In this document: positions 37,993 to 46,715 of the stretch, in pieces
Numbering within the stretch: the stretch's first letter is position 1
How the letters are laid out: each line of letters begins with the position of its first letter
Assembly (NCBI RefSeq): GCF_014207135.1
Contig: NZ_JACHCC010000013.1
Span: 166,505 to 230,504 of the forward strand
DNA length: 64,000 nucleotides
Source: Pedobacter cryoconitis
Lineage (GTDB): Bacteria > Bacteroidota > Bacteroidia > Sphingobacteriales > Sphingobacteriaceae
Direction: 5' to 3'
Made by a program: the position numbers and the translations under genes
The notes under the pieces: generated by a model
The model's input: the letters and a program-made list of their open reading frames with translations, nothing else
Database searches by the model: none
Told to the model about the DNA's origin: nothing

Positions 37993-39129
37993 ATGAGAGT
38001 TGCCCTAATTACAGGTGTTACAGGTCAGGATGGAGCTTATCTTGCAGAATTTCTTTTAAAAAAGGGATATTTTGTTCACGGACTCAAAAGACGTTCTTCT
38101 TTGTTTAATACGGAGAGAATAGATCATTTATACCAGGATCAACATGAACATGGGGTTAATTTTAAATTGCATTTCGGGGACCTTACAGATTCTACGAACC
38201 TGATTCGTATTATCCAGGAAACACAACCTGATGAGATTTATAATCTCGCAGCGATGAGCCACGTGCAGGTAAGTTTCGAAATGCCGGAATATACTGCAAA
38301 TGCTGATGGTATAGGAACGCTGAGGTTATTAGAGGCAATACGTATTTTAGGCTTAGAAAAGAAGACGAAAATTTATCAGGCCTCTACCTCTGAATTATAT
38401 GGCTTGGTACAAGCTGTCCCTCAAAGTGAAAGCACTCCTTTTTATCCCAGATCACCTTATGCTGTCGCAAAGATATATGGTTATTGGATAACTGTAAACT
38501 ATAGAGAGGCTTATGGAATGTTTGCCAGTAATGGCATTTTATTCAATCATGAAAGTCCATTGAGAGGAGAAACATTCGTTACCCGTAAAATCACAAGGGC
38601 TGCCAGTAAAATTGCCTTGGGTCTGCAAAAATGTTTATATCTGGGTAATTTGTCTGCACAAAGGGATTGGGGACATGCTAAAGATTATATTGAGGCAATG
38701 TGGCTGATCCTTCAACAGGATAAGGCCGAAGATTTTGTTATTGCAACAGGGGTAACAACGACTGTTCGTGATTTTGTTAAAATGAGTTTTGCAGAACTGG
38801 GCATTGAGATAGAGTTTAGCGGCAGAGATGAAAATGAAAAGGGTGTAATTATCGATATCGATCAAAACCTTATTTTATCTCTGGGTTTAAATGATAAATA
38901 TTTGAAGCCAGGAACTACAGTTGTATGTGTAGATCCTAAGTATTTTAGACCAACTGAGGTAGATTTATTATTAGGTGACCCTACAAAATCTAAAACTCAG
39001 TTAGGTTGGGAACCCAAATATGATTTGCCTATGTTAGTTAAAGAAATGGTTCAGTCTGATTTACAATTAATGAAGAAAGATGAATACTTGAAAGAAGGCG
39101 GGTTTAATACTTTGAATCATTTTGAATAA
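37993..39129 (+). CDS. gmd: GDP-mannose 4,6-dehydratase
   Basis: 378 residues, typical of Gmd. Key features are the Rossmann motif TGVTGQDGAYLAEFLL, RRSSLFNTERIDHLY, the catalytic pair in YPRSPYAVAKIYGYW, and NHESPLRGETFVTRKITRA. It makes GDP-4-keto-6-deoxy-D-mannose from GDP-mannose, the precursor of GDP-fucose, GDP-rhamnose or GDP-perosamine. No fcl (GDP-fucose synthase) or clear rmd gene is seen in the window, so the fate of its product is open. The gene lies 81 bases after rfbD and has a possible promoter of its own. Confidence 0.95.
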   Translation: MRVALITGVTGQDGAYLAEFLLKKGYFVHGLKRRSSLFNTERIDHLYQDQHEHGVNFKLHFGDLTDSTNLIRIIQETQPDEIYNLAAMSHVQVSFEMPEYTANADGIGTLRLLEAIRILGLEKKTKIYQASTSELYGLVQAVPQSESTPFYPRSPYAVAKIYGYWITVNYREAYGMFASNGILFNHESPLRGETFVTRKITRAASKIALGLQKCLYLGNLSAQRDWGHAKDYIEAMWLILQQDKAEDFVIATGVTTTVRDFVKMSFAELGIEIEFSGRDENEKGVIIDIDQNLILSLGLNDKYLKPGTTVVCVDPKYFRPTEVDLLLGDPTKSKTQLGWEPKYDLPMLVKEMVQSDLQLMKKDEYLKEGGFNTLNHFE

Positions 39130-39162
39130 TAATTAAGCATATTACTACTACAGGTTTACCAT

Positions 39163-41724
39163 ATGAATTTTAAAAAAATAATAGCTGCATTACTGTTTTT
39201 CTCCTATATGATAGTTGGTCAGCATGTTTATGCTCAGACTAACTATTCTGATGTAAAAGTTGATGAACTGACAGATGCACAAGTCCGTCAATTGATGCAA
39301 CGTGCTGAGTCTGTTGGTTATAATGATGCGCAGTTGGAGCAAATGGCAGCTGCACAAGGAATGAAGCCCGAAGAGGTAACAAAATTACATATTAGGGTTG
39401 AGAAAATCAGAAAGAGTAATAATACAGACAATAAAGTAAGTGAAAGATCTCCTAGTGAAGATTTTTCAGAGAGATCTTACGAAGGTTCAGATTCTACAAG
39501 TAATAAAAAATATAATTTAAATAATAAGGCGAAAGCTGAATTAAAGGATGCTTTCGGAAATCTTATTCCAAAAATTTTTGGGGCTGAATTGTTTAAAAAT
39601 AATGATATAAAGTTTGAGCCTAATTTGAGGATGGCAACTCCTAAAAGCTATATTATAGGTCCTGATGATCAGTTGATAATTGATTTGACGGGAGACAACG
39701 AGGCGGATTATAAGCTTCAGGTAAGTCCTGAAGGAACCATCCGTGTGCAATATGTGGGCTTGGTTTCTGTTGGAGGATTATCCATTGAACAGGCCACCTC
39801 TAAAATTCGAAGTGCGATGTCTGGTACTTACCCGGGTTTAAGAAGCGGTAGGACTAGTTTGTCTATCAATCTTGGTAATATAAGAAGCATCAAAGTTACA
39901 CTTCTGGGAGAGGTTGTAAAACCTGGCTCTTATACTTTATCATCTTTGTCTACAGTGTTTAATGCACTTAATGCTTCTGGTGGCCCAAATGATAATGGTT
40001 CATTTAGAAAGATACAGGTGATTCGGAATAATAAAATTGTCTCAACAATAGATGTTTATAGTTTCTTATTAAAAGGAATGCAAACTGGGAATATCCGTCT
40101 TCAGGATCAGGATGTAATTAATATTCCTGTGTATCAAACAAGAGTGGAGATGTCAGGTGAAGTGAAGAGACCAGCGCTATATGAGGTATTAAGTAATGAA
40201 TCATTGGAGGACGTTATCAATTTTGCTGGCGGGTTTTCAAATAAAGCGTATACTGCTAAAATTAAGGTTCTACAAAACACAAATAAAGAGAGACGAATCA
40301 CTGATGTAAACGCAGATGATTTCAGTAAATATAGCCCGCTGAATGGTGATAAATATGTGGTAGAAACTATTTTAGATCGTTTTGCTAACAGAGTGGAAAT
40401 CGTTGGAGCTGTATTTCGACCAGGACAATATGAGCTGGAAAAAGGGGTAACTTTGAAACAATTAATTCAAAAGGCAGATGGTCTAAAAGAAGATGCTTTT
40501 TTAAATAGGGGATATATTTCCAGATTGAATTCTGATAATAGTTTGGCTTTGTTATCTTTTGATGTAGATAAGATATTAAAAGGAACTGAGCAGGATATCC
40601 CCCTGAGAAGAGAAGACAAGGTGACCATCTCTTCTATTTTTGATTTGCGAGAAGAATATAAGGTAGATATTAAAGGTGAAGTGAGATCACCAGGTTCGTT
40701 TGATTATGCCGAGGGGATGACACTTGAAGCTTTGATTCAAATGGCCGGTGGACTTAGAGAAGGAGCAACTCCAAATCGTATTGAGATTGCAAGGAGAATA
40801 AAGAATAGTGATGCTAACTCCATATCCGCTAAGACTGCAGAGATACTAAATGTGAATATTTCCAGAGATTTGAGAGTACAGGATTCGACTTTTGTACTTC
40901 AGCCTTTTGATATTGTGTCCATTAGAAGCTCTGAGGGCTATCAGGTTCAGCAGCAGGTTAAGGTAGAAGGTGAGGTTCTTTACCCCGGTATATATACGAT
41001 TACCAGAAAGGATGAACGCATTTCTGATGTAATTAAAAGAGCGGGAGGTTTGACGGTACTTTCTTTTGCTGAAGGAGCGTCTTTAAAAAGACCTGGACCG
41101 GATAAAATTGAGGGAGAAGTAGTAAGGGACAAGAATGGCAAAATTATGGCTGGTAAATCATTGGGATCCTCAAATAAAAATGCCATTGACAGGAAAGAAG
41201 AAGAGATGCAAAAGCTGGCTAATCTAAGAAGACTGCAAGGAGTAGGTGTACAGGATACCGCCCAGCTGATACAAGAGGTTAAAATATTAGGAAGTGATCT
41301 TGTCGGTATTGATTTAGTTAAAATATTAAAATCTCCTGCTTCAAAATATGATTTATTAGTTGAAGATGGAGACGTCATCAGAGTCCCGAAACAACTTCAA
41401 ACAGTTCGAGTTACCGGTGAAGTTCTTAGACCTACAAATATTGTTTACAGTCCAAATAAGAGTATGAAACAGTATATTAACGGAGCTGGCGGGTTTACTT
41501 ATAATGCCAATAAGAAAAGCGCGTATATTCAGTATGCAAATGGGTCAGTAGATGCAGGAAGTAAGTTTTTATTTTTCAATAATTATCCTCGTGTTAAACC
41601 TGGAGCGGAAATTTTTGTTCCTAAGCAGGCTCCGAAGGAAAAGCTTGGTATCCAAGGGTTAGTCGGAATCTCAACCGCTCTTGCGTCATTAGCTGCAATA
41701 TTAATTACTGTATTTCGTAAATAG
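39163..41724 (+). CDS. SLBB-domain polysaccharide export protein (Wza-like)
   Basis: 853 residues with a signal peptide ending near HVYAQ. A poly_export (PES) domain begins near residue 164 (SYIIGPDDQLIIDLTGDNEA, then SPEGTIRVQYVGLV). Six or so SLBB repeats follow, each with the VKVEGEVLYPG or VEISGEVKRPA type strand. The C-terminus has a membrane helix (LVGISTALASLAAILITVF) before FRK. It is predicted to form the outer-membrane export channel for capsule or exopolysaccharide, although its length and C-terminal helix are typical of the large Bacteroidota form rather than of E. coli Wza. Confidence 0.92.
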   Translation: MNFKKIIAALLFFSYMIVGQHVYAQTNYSDVKVDELTDAQVRQLMQRAESVGYNDAQLEQMAAAQGMKPEEVTKLHIRVEKIRKSNNTDNKVSERSPSEDFSERSYEGSDSTSNKKYNLNNKAKAELKDAFGNLIPKIFGAELFKNNDIKFEPNLRMATPKSYIIGPDDQLIIDLTGDNEADYKLQVSPEGTIRVQYVGLVSVGGLSIEQATSKIRSAMSGTYPGLRSGRTSLSINLGNIRSIKVTLLGEVVKPGSYTLSSLSTVFNALNASGGPNDNGSFRKIQVIRNNKIVSTIDVYSFLLKGMQTGNIRLQDQDVINIPVYQTRVEMSGEVKRPALYEVLSNESLEDVINFAGGFSNKAYTAKIKVLQNTNKERRITDVNADDFSKYSPLNGDKYVVETILDRFANRVEIVGAVFRPGQYELEKGVTLKQLIQKADGLKEDAFLNRGYISRLNSDNSLALLSFDVDKILKGTEQDIPLRREDKVTISSIFDLREEYKVDIKGEVRSPGSFDYAEGMTLEALIQMAGGLREGATPNRIEIARRIKNSDANSISAKTAEILNVNISRDLRVQDSTFVLQPFDIVSIRSSEGYQVQQQVKVEGEVLYPGIYTITRKDERISDVIKRAGGLTVLSFAEGASLKRPGPDKIEGEVVRDKNGKIMAGKSLGSSNKNAIDRKEEEMQKLANLRRLQGVGVQDTAQLIQEVKILGSDLVGIDLVKILKSPASKYDLLVEDGDVIRVPKQLQTVRVTGEVLRPTNIVYSPNKSMKQYINGAGGFTYNANKKSAYIQYANGSVDAGSKFLFFNNYPRVKPGAEIFVPKQAPKEKLGIQGLVGISTALASLAAILITVFRK

Positions 41725-41795
41725 ATGTAGGGTTCTGCTTCAGGACCAGATGAGTGGTTTATTTAAAATTGAATGAAAGCTTGGAAAAGCGCAAT

Positions 41796-42893
41796 ATGGA
41801 AGATAAAATAAGTGAACATAAGCAGGAAATAGAAGAAATTTCTTTAAAAGAGCTTATACTGAAAATCAGTGAATGGTATCGTTACTTTCTATCTAAGTGG
41901 ATAGTCATTTTATCTTTTGCATTACTGGGTGCTATTTTAGGTGGTGCATATGCTTACATAAAAAAACCTGTTTACATTGCTAGAACTAGTTTTGTCCTGG
42001 AGGATGCTGGGAAGGGGGGAGCAATGGGGCAATATGGTGCACTAGCTTCTATGGCCGGTATTGATCTTGGTGGCAGTGGTGGGAGTGGTATTTTTCAGGG
42101 GGATAATATTCTTGAGTTGTATAAGTCTCGCACTATGATTGAAAAAACCTTGTTGACTGATATAGAGAAGAATGGAAAGAAGCAATTACTAGTCGATTGG
42201 TATATATCAATCAACAAACTCAGAGAAAAGTGGAATAAAAATCCAAAACTGAAAGGAATCCGGTTTAGCCCACTGCAGTCTGATTCCCCAGGTGCGACTT
42301 TCAATCGAGTGCAAGATAGTATATTGGGAGTCATCGTATCTGATATTAGCTTAAATTATCTACTCGTATTTAAGCCAGATAAGAAATTGAGTATTATCAA
42401 AGCAGAAGTCCGGGCAAAAGATGAATTTTTTGCGAAGGCTTTCGATGAACAAATTGTGAAAAACGTAAACGATTTTTACGTGCAGACAAAAATAAAGAAA
42501 TCTACGGAAAACGTAGCAATCTTACAACATAAGACAGATTCTGTAAGAGCTGTAATGAATGGTTCTATCTATACAGCTGCTGCAGTTGCGGATGCAACTC
42601 CTAATTTAAATATTACGCGTCAGGTCCAACGAATAGCACCGGTCCAGCGTTCACAGTTTAATGCAGAAATGAATAAGGCAGTTTTAGCAGAATTGTTGAA
42701 AAATTTGGAACTTTCAAAAATGAACTTATTGAGAGAAGCGCCTTTAATACAGGTAATTGACGAGCCGGTTTTTCCTTTAGAAATTGAAAAACTAGGGAAA
42801 TTAAAAGGCATGATTGTTGGAGCTTTTTTATTTGGGTTTTTAACTTGCGTGGTTTTACTAGGTAAGAAAATTTTAACAGCTGTAATGGCTTAA
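41796..42893 (+). CDS. wzz: Wzz-type chain-length determinant protein
   Basis: 365 residues from ATG 41796, preferred over GTG 41754, because the sequence from MEDKISEH fits the family start. One N-terminal helix (WIVILSFALLGAILGGAYAY) and one C-terminal helix (LKGMIVGAFLFGFLTCVVLL) flank a periplasmic domain, the Wzz arrangement. The PxxP-like region before the second helix (IDEPVFPLEIEKLG) is typical. It controls polymer length together with the Wzy polymerase at 54817. No cytoplasmic kinase domain is attached, in contrast to Wzc. Confidence 0.85.
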   Translation: MEDKISEHKQEIEEISLKELILKISEWYRYFLSKWIVILSFALLGAILGGAYAYIKKPVYIARTSFVLEDAGKGGAMGQYGALASMAGIDLGGSGGSGIFQGDNILELYKSRTMIEKTLLTDIEKNGKKQLLVDWYISINKLREKWNKNPKLKGIRFSPLQSDSPGATFNRVQDSILGVIVSDISLNYLLVFKPDKKLSIIKAEVRAKDEFFAKAFDEQIVKNVNDFYVQTKIKKSTENVAILQHKTDSVRAVMNGSIYTAAAVADATPNLNITRQVQRIAPVQRSQFNAEMNKAVLAELLKNLELSKMNLLREAPLIQVIDEPVFPLEIEKLGKLKGMIVGAFLFGFLTCVVLLGKKILTAVMA

Positions 42894-42896
42894 AGA

Positions 42897-43931
42897 ATGG
42901 TTACGTATACACTTAAAGTTATAGATAAAATAAATGAGACACAGGACACAGTGACTGTATGTTTTAAGCAGCCTGCGTTAAGAAAAATTAAGTATAAGGC
43001 TGGGCAATACCTTACCCTGATTTTTAGAATTAACGGGAGGCGTTATCTCAGGCCTTATTCCTTTTCTTCTGCCCCTGTAATCGACACGACATTAGATGTA
43101 ACTGTCAAAAGGATTCATAATGGAATTGTTTCTAATCATATACATGATGTAGTAAAAGTAGGAGATAGTATAGAAGTGCTGTCTCCAATGGGAGATTTTA
43201 TTTATGAAAATAATGAAGCAGATGTATCCCAGATTTTTTTATGGGGAGTAGGTAGTGGTATTACGCCTTTAATCTCCTTAACTAAATATGTCTTAGCAGA
43301 ATATCCAGATATTAGAATTAATTTAGTTTATGGTAATCGTAATCATGAAAGTACTATCTTTTCAAACTTGATTAATGAGTTACTCATAAAACATCCAGAA
43401 AGATTTAAAGTTTGGTATTTTCATACCTTACTTTCTGTTACTGATGCCTCTCCTTTTTTGGTGCAGGGAAGAATCAATAAAAAAAGCGTATTTAATGTTA
43501 TGAAAGGGATTATTGCAGAGCAATCCCAGCACTATATCTGTGGTCCACTCGGATTAAAGGACTCGGTCAAAGAAGCTCTTTCCGAACTTAATGTCCCCAA
43601 TTCACGAGTATTGTCAGAGGATTTTGAATTAATCAGAGATCCTGGTGATTTTAACGATGTTCAGACACAGTCGGTTAACTTAAAATTTGAGAACCAGGAG
43701 TACATTTTAGAAGTGGTTAAAGGTAAAAGCATTTTGGAATGTGCTTTGGACGCTGGCATTGAATTGCCTTATTCTTGTCAAACTGGTAATTGCAATACAT
43801 GTAAAGCTAAATTAAAAAATGGAGATTTAAAGATGATAGGGTTAAGTCAGGAAAGAACAGATCTGTTGAGTGATGAGTATTTGTTATGTTGCAGCCATCC
43901 TTTAACAAAGGGTGTTAGTTTAGAGGTGTAA
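42897..43931 (+). CDS. ddhD: CDP-6-deoxy-3,4-glucoseen reductase (E3)-like flavoprotein
   Basis: 344 residues. An N-terminal FAD domain (YLRPYSFSSAP) and an NAD-binding domain (GVGSGITPLISLTKYVL) are followed by a C-terminal plant-type [2Fe-2S] domain. Its Cys ligands are C294, C299 and C302 (SCQTGNCNTC) plus C331 or C332 (LLCCSHP). This order matches the E3 reductase (DdhD/AscD/RfbI) of CDP-3,6-dideoxyhexose synthesis, which feeds electrons to the E1 dehydratase. Here the E1 gene (ddhC) lies at 48472 in the same run of genes. It starts 4 bases after wzz. Confidence 0.9.
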   Translation: MVTYTLKVIDKINETQDTVTVCFKQPALRKIKYKAGQYLTLIFRINGRRYLRPYSFSSAPVIDTTLDVTVKRIHNGIVSNHIHDVVKVGDSIEVLSPMGDFIYENNEADVSQIFLWGVGSGITPLISLTKYVLAEYPDIRINLVYGNRNHESTIFSNLINELLIKHPERFKVWYFHTLLSVTDASPFLVQGRINKKSVFNVMKGIIAEQSQHYICGPLGLKDSVKEALSELNVPNSRVLSEDFELIRDPGDFNDVQTQSVNLKFENQEYILEVVKGKSILECALDAGIELPYSCQTGNCNTCKAKLKNGDLKMIGLSQERTDLLSDEYLLCCSHPLTKGVSLEV

Positions 43932-43948
43932 GAAAAGAAAATATTAAT

Positions 43949-44722
43949 ATGAAGATAGTTATCCTTGCGGGTGGTTTAGGTACCCGGTTATCAGAAGAAA
44001 CGGTTTTAAAACCGAAACCGATGGTTGAGATTGGTGGAATGCCAATCCTCTGGCACATAATGAAGATTTATTCTTCATATGGTTTCAATGATTTTGTAGT
44101 TTGTTTAGGGTATAAAGGATATGTTGTTAAGGAATACTTCGCGAATTATTTCTTGCATAAATCTGATGTGACCATTGACTTAAAAAATAATAGTGTAGAA
44201 GTGCATGAATCAGAAGCTGAGCCATGGAAAATAACTTTAGTTGATACAGGTGATGATTCCATGACTGGTGGCAGAATTAAGCGGATACAAAAGTATGTAA
44301 AAGATGAACCTTTTATGTTAACTTATGGAGATGGTGTAGGTGATATAAACATTAAGGATTTGGTGGATTATCATAAAAAGCACGGAAAGCTTTTTACCGT
44401 TACATCTGTTCAGCCCTCAGGTAGATTTGGAGCTCTGGATTTGTCATCAGATAATGAAGTACGCTCATTTTTGGAGAAACCTAAGGGAGATGGATCATGG
44501 ATTAATGGAGGTTATATGGTGTGTCAACCTGGTGTCTTTGATTTTATAAAAGACGGAGATTCTACGGTTTGGGAACAGGCGCCAATGCAAAATATAGCTT
44601 TGTCCGGAGAGATGAAGGCCTATAAGCATCATGGTTTCTGGCGCCCTATGGATACTTTGAAGGATAAACATGATTTAAACGAGATGTGGAATTCTGGTAA
44701 TTCGCCCTGGAAAATATGGTAA
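43949..44722 (+). CDS. ddhA: Glucose-1-phosphate cytidylyltransferase
   Basis: 257 residues, the usual length. Hallmarks are AGGLGTRLSEETVLKPKPMV at the N-terminus, ILWHIMKIYSSYGFNDFVVC, and the substrate loop PMLTYGDGVGDINI-like segment. It makes CDP-glucose from CTP and glucose 1-phosphate, the first step of CDP-dideoxyhexose synthesis. The next gene, CDP-glucose 4,6-dehydratase, overlaps it by 7 bases. Also named rfbF. Confidence 0.95.
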   Translation: MKIVILAGGLGTRLSEETVLKPKPMVEIGGMPILWHIMKIYSSYGFNDFVVCLGYKGYVVKEYFANYFLHKSDVTIDLKNNSVEVHESEAEPWKITLVDTGDDSMTGGRIKRIQKYVKDEPFMLTYGDGVGDINIKDLVDYHKKHGKLFTVTSVQPSGRFGALDLSSDNEVRSFLEKPKGDGSWINGGYMVCQPGVFDFIKDGDSTVWEQAPMQNIALSGEMKAYKHHGFWRPMDTLKDKHDLNEMWNSGNSPWKIW

Positions 44723-45804
44723 GTATGTTTGAGCAATTGAAAACAATTTATGGGGGTAAAAAGATTTTCCTTACTGGTCATACTGGCTTTAAGGGAAGTT
44801 GGATGCTTAAACTTTTAAGCCTTATCGGGGCTGAGATAAAGGGATATGCACTTGAACCCAAAAGTGAAGATGATCTTTATAATCTGATTAAAGGTGATAC
44901 TTTGTGTAAGTCTGTTATTGATGATTTAAGAGATAGAAGTCGTTTAAAAGATGAAATTGTCGAATTTCAACCTGACTTTGTTTTTCATCTTGCTGCTCAG
45001 CCATTGGTACGTCTTTCCTATGAAATGCCATCCGAAACATTTGAAGTGAACGTTATCGGAACTGCAAATTTATTAGACGGAATAAAGCTACTGAAAAAAA
45101 AATGTTCCGTCGTTTTGATAACGACCGATAAGGTATATCATAATAACGAATGGGTGTACCCGTATAGAGAAGAAGATAGACTTGGTGGTTATGATCCATA
45201 TAGTGCGAGTAAGGCATGTGCTGAACTTGTTATAGATTCCTATAAAAACTCTTTTTTTAATGTTAAGGATTATGCCTCACATGGTAAAGCACTGGCTGTT
45301 GGTCGTGCAGGAAATGTGATTGGTGGTGGTGATTGGTCTGCAGATCGTTTAATACCCGATATAGCAAGAGGACTGAATGCTAATCATACTATAATTATCA
45401 GGAATCCTGAATCAGTTAGACCCTGGCAACATGTTCTGGAGCCTGTCGTTGCTTATCTTATTCTGGGTGGCAAACTGCAATCTGAACCTCAAACATTCAA
45501 TGAGGCATATAATTTCGGCCCTTATGGATCAGATGCCCTTCCTGTTGAAGAAATGTTAAAGTTAGCGATTAATTGCTGGGGAAGCGGATCTTATGAAGTT
45601 CAAAAAACAGTAGGGCAGCCTCATGAAGCAGGCTTATTAAAGCTGGATATAAGTAAAGCTGTATCTCAATTGAACTGGTATCCTAAATTAGATGCTAAAA
45701 CTGCAGTTGAAATGACAATGAAATGGTATCTTGAATTCTCAAAGAAGAAAGAGAGTATTAATGCTTTTACAGAATTGCAAATTATTGAGTACTTAAATGC
45801 ATAG
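44716..45804 (+). CDS. ddhB: CDP-glucose 4,6-dehydratase
   Basis: 362 residues. The Rossmann motif FLTGHTGFKGSWMLKLLS is diagnostic of RfbG/DdhB. The SDR pair lies in YDPYSASKACAEL, and the segment GRAGNVIGGGDWSADRLIPD follows. It makes CDP-4-keto-6-deoxyglucose. Two starts are possible: ATG 44716, overlapping ddhA by 7 bases, or ATG 44725 just after the ddhA stop, giving MFEQLKTIYGGKKIFLTGH; both fit. It overlaps the next reductase gene by 8 bases. Confidence 0.95.
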   Translation: MVSMFEQLKTIYGGKKIFLTGHTGFKGSWMLKLLSLIGAEIKGYALEPKSEDDLYNLIKGDTLCKSVIDDLRDRSRLKDEIVEFQPDFVFHLAAQPLVRLSYEMPSETFEVNVIGTANLLDGIKLLKKKCSVVLITTDKVYHNNEWVYPYREEDRLGGYDPYSASKACAELVIDSYKNSFFNVKDYASHGKALAVGRAGNVIGGGDWSADRLIPDIARGLNANHTIIIRNPESVRPWQHVLEPVVAYLILGGKLQSEPQTFNEAYNFGPYGSDALPVEEMLKLAINCWGSGSYEVQKTVGQPHEAGLLKLDISKAVSQLNWYPKLDAKTAVEMTMKWYLEFSKKKESINAFTELQIIEYLNA

Positions 45805-46708
45805 TGTATTAATTACCGGAATTACAGGCTTTATCGGATCACATATTGCTGAAAATCTGGTTCAAAATGGGATTGAGGTGATTGGTTTGAAACGGAATAA
45901 TTCAGATACCTGGCGTTGTTTCGGTTTCCATGATAAAATTCAATGGGTAGACATTGATGATGATGGTAAATATAAGGATCAATTGGTAAAAGCTTCCTTT
46001 GATACTATAGTGCACTGCGCATGGATAGGTGTAGAATCCAAAGACCGAGATAACTGGGCTGAACAGGCAAAGAATATTAATTTTCTGATCGATTTATTGG
46101 AAGTAGCCAAGAAGGTGAGATTAAAAAAATTTATCTTTTTAGGGTCACAAGCCGAATACGGAAATATTAGTGGTAAAGTTAGCGAAGAATATAAAACGAT
46201 TGCTTTAAATGCTTACGGAAGTATTAAATTATCCTGTTTGGAGATAGTAAAAACATTCTGTGACACGAATGATATTAATTGGATTTGGTTGAGATTATTC
46301 TCTCTGTTTGGAGAAAAAGAAAATGCTAACTGGCTTATCCCATCTTTAGTTAAGTCGATGTTAAATGAAAACCAGATGGATCTTACTCCCGGTGAACAGA
46401 GATATTCATACCTCTATATTAAGGACTTCACCTATATCATAAATATGATTTTAGAAATGTCTGTTAATTCGGGTATTTATAATGTGTCTGCGGATAATAC
46501 TATTACTATTCGATCATTAATTGAAAGTGTCAGAGCTTACATTAATCCAGAATTTAAATTAAATTTTGGAGCATTAAGTTATAGAGAGAACCAATCCATG
46601 CATATGGAAGGTGATATCAGTAAACTATGCTCACAACTTGGTAAAATAGAATTTACCGATTTTAACGTAGCTTTACAAAATACTTTAAATTATTATATAA
46701 AAAATTGA
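45797..46708 (+). CDS. NAD-dependent reductase of the dideoxyhexose pathway, possibly YerF-like
   Basis: 303 residues, an extended SDR: Rossmann motif TGITGFIGSHIAENLV and the catalytic pair in AYGSIKLSC. Relatives include CDP-abequose/paratose synthases and YerF. It overlaps ddhB by 8 bases and is followed 7 bases later by the YerE-like gene. In the Yersinia yersiniose pathway, YerF reduces the acetyl group that YerE has attached. Given the YerE neighbour, the YerF role is the best guess; plain 4-keto reduction (abequose/paratose type) is the alternative. Confidence is moderate for the specific role, high for the fold. Confidence 0.75.
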   Translation: MHSVLITGITGFIGSHIAENLVQNGIEVIGLKRNNSDTWRCFGFHDKIQWVDIDDDGKYKDQLVKASFDTIVHCAWIGVESKDRDNWAEQAKNINFLIDLLEVAKKVRLKKFIFLGSQAEYGNISGKVSEEYKTIALNAYGSIKLSCLEIVKTFCDTNDINWIWLRLFSLFGEKENANWLIPSLVKSMLNENQMDLTPGEQRYSYLYIKDFTYIINMILEMSVNSGIYNVSADNTITIRSLIESVRAYINPEFKLNFGALSYRENQSMHMEGDISKLCSQLGKIEFTDFNVALQNTLNYYIKN

Positions 46709-46715
46709 GCATTTT

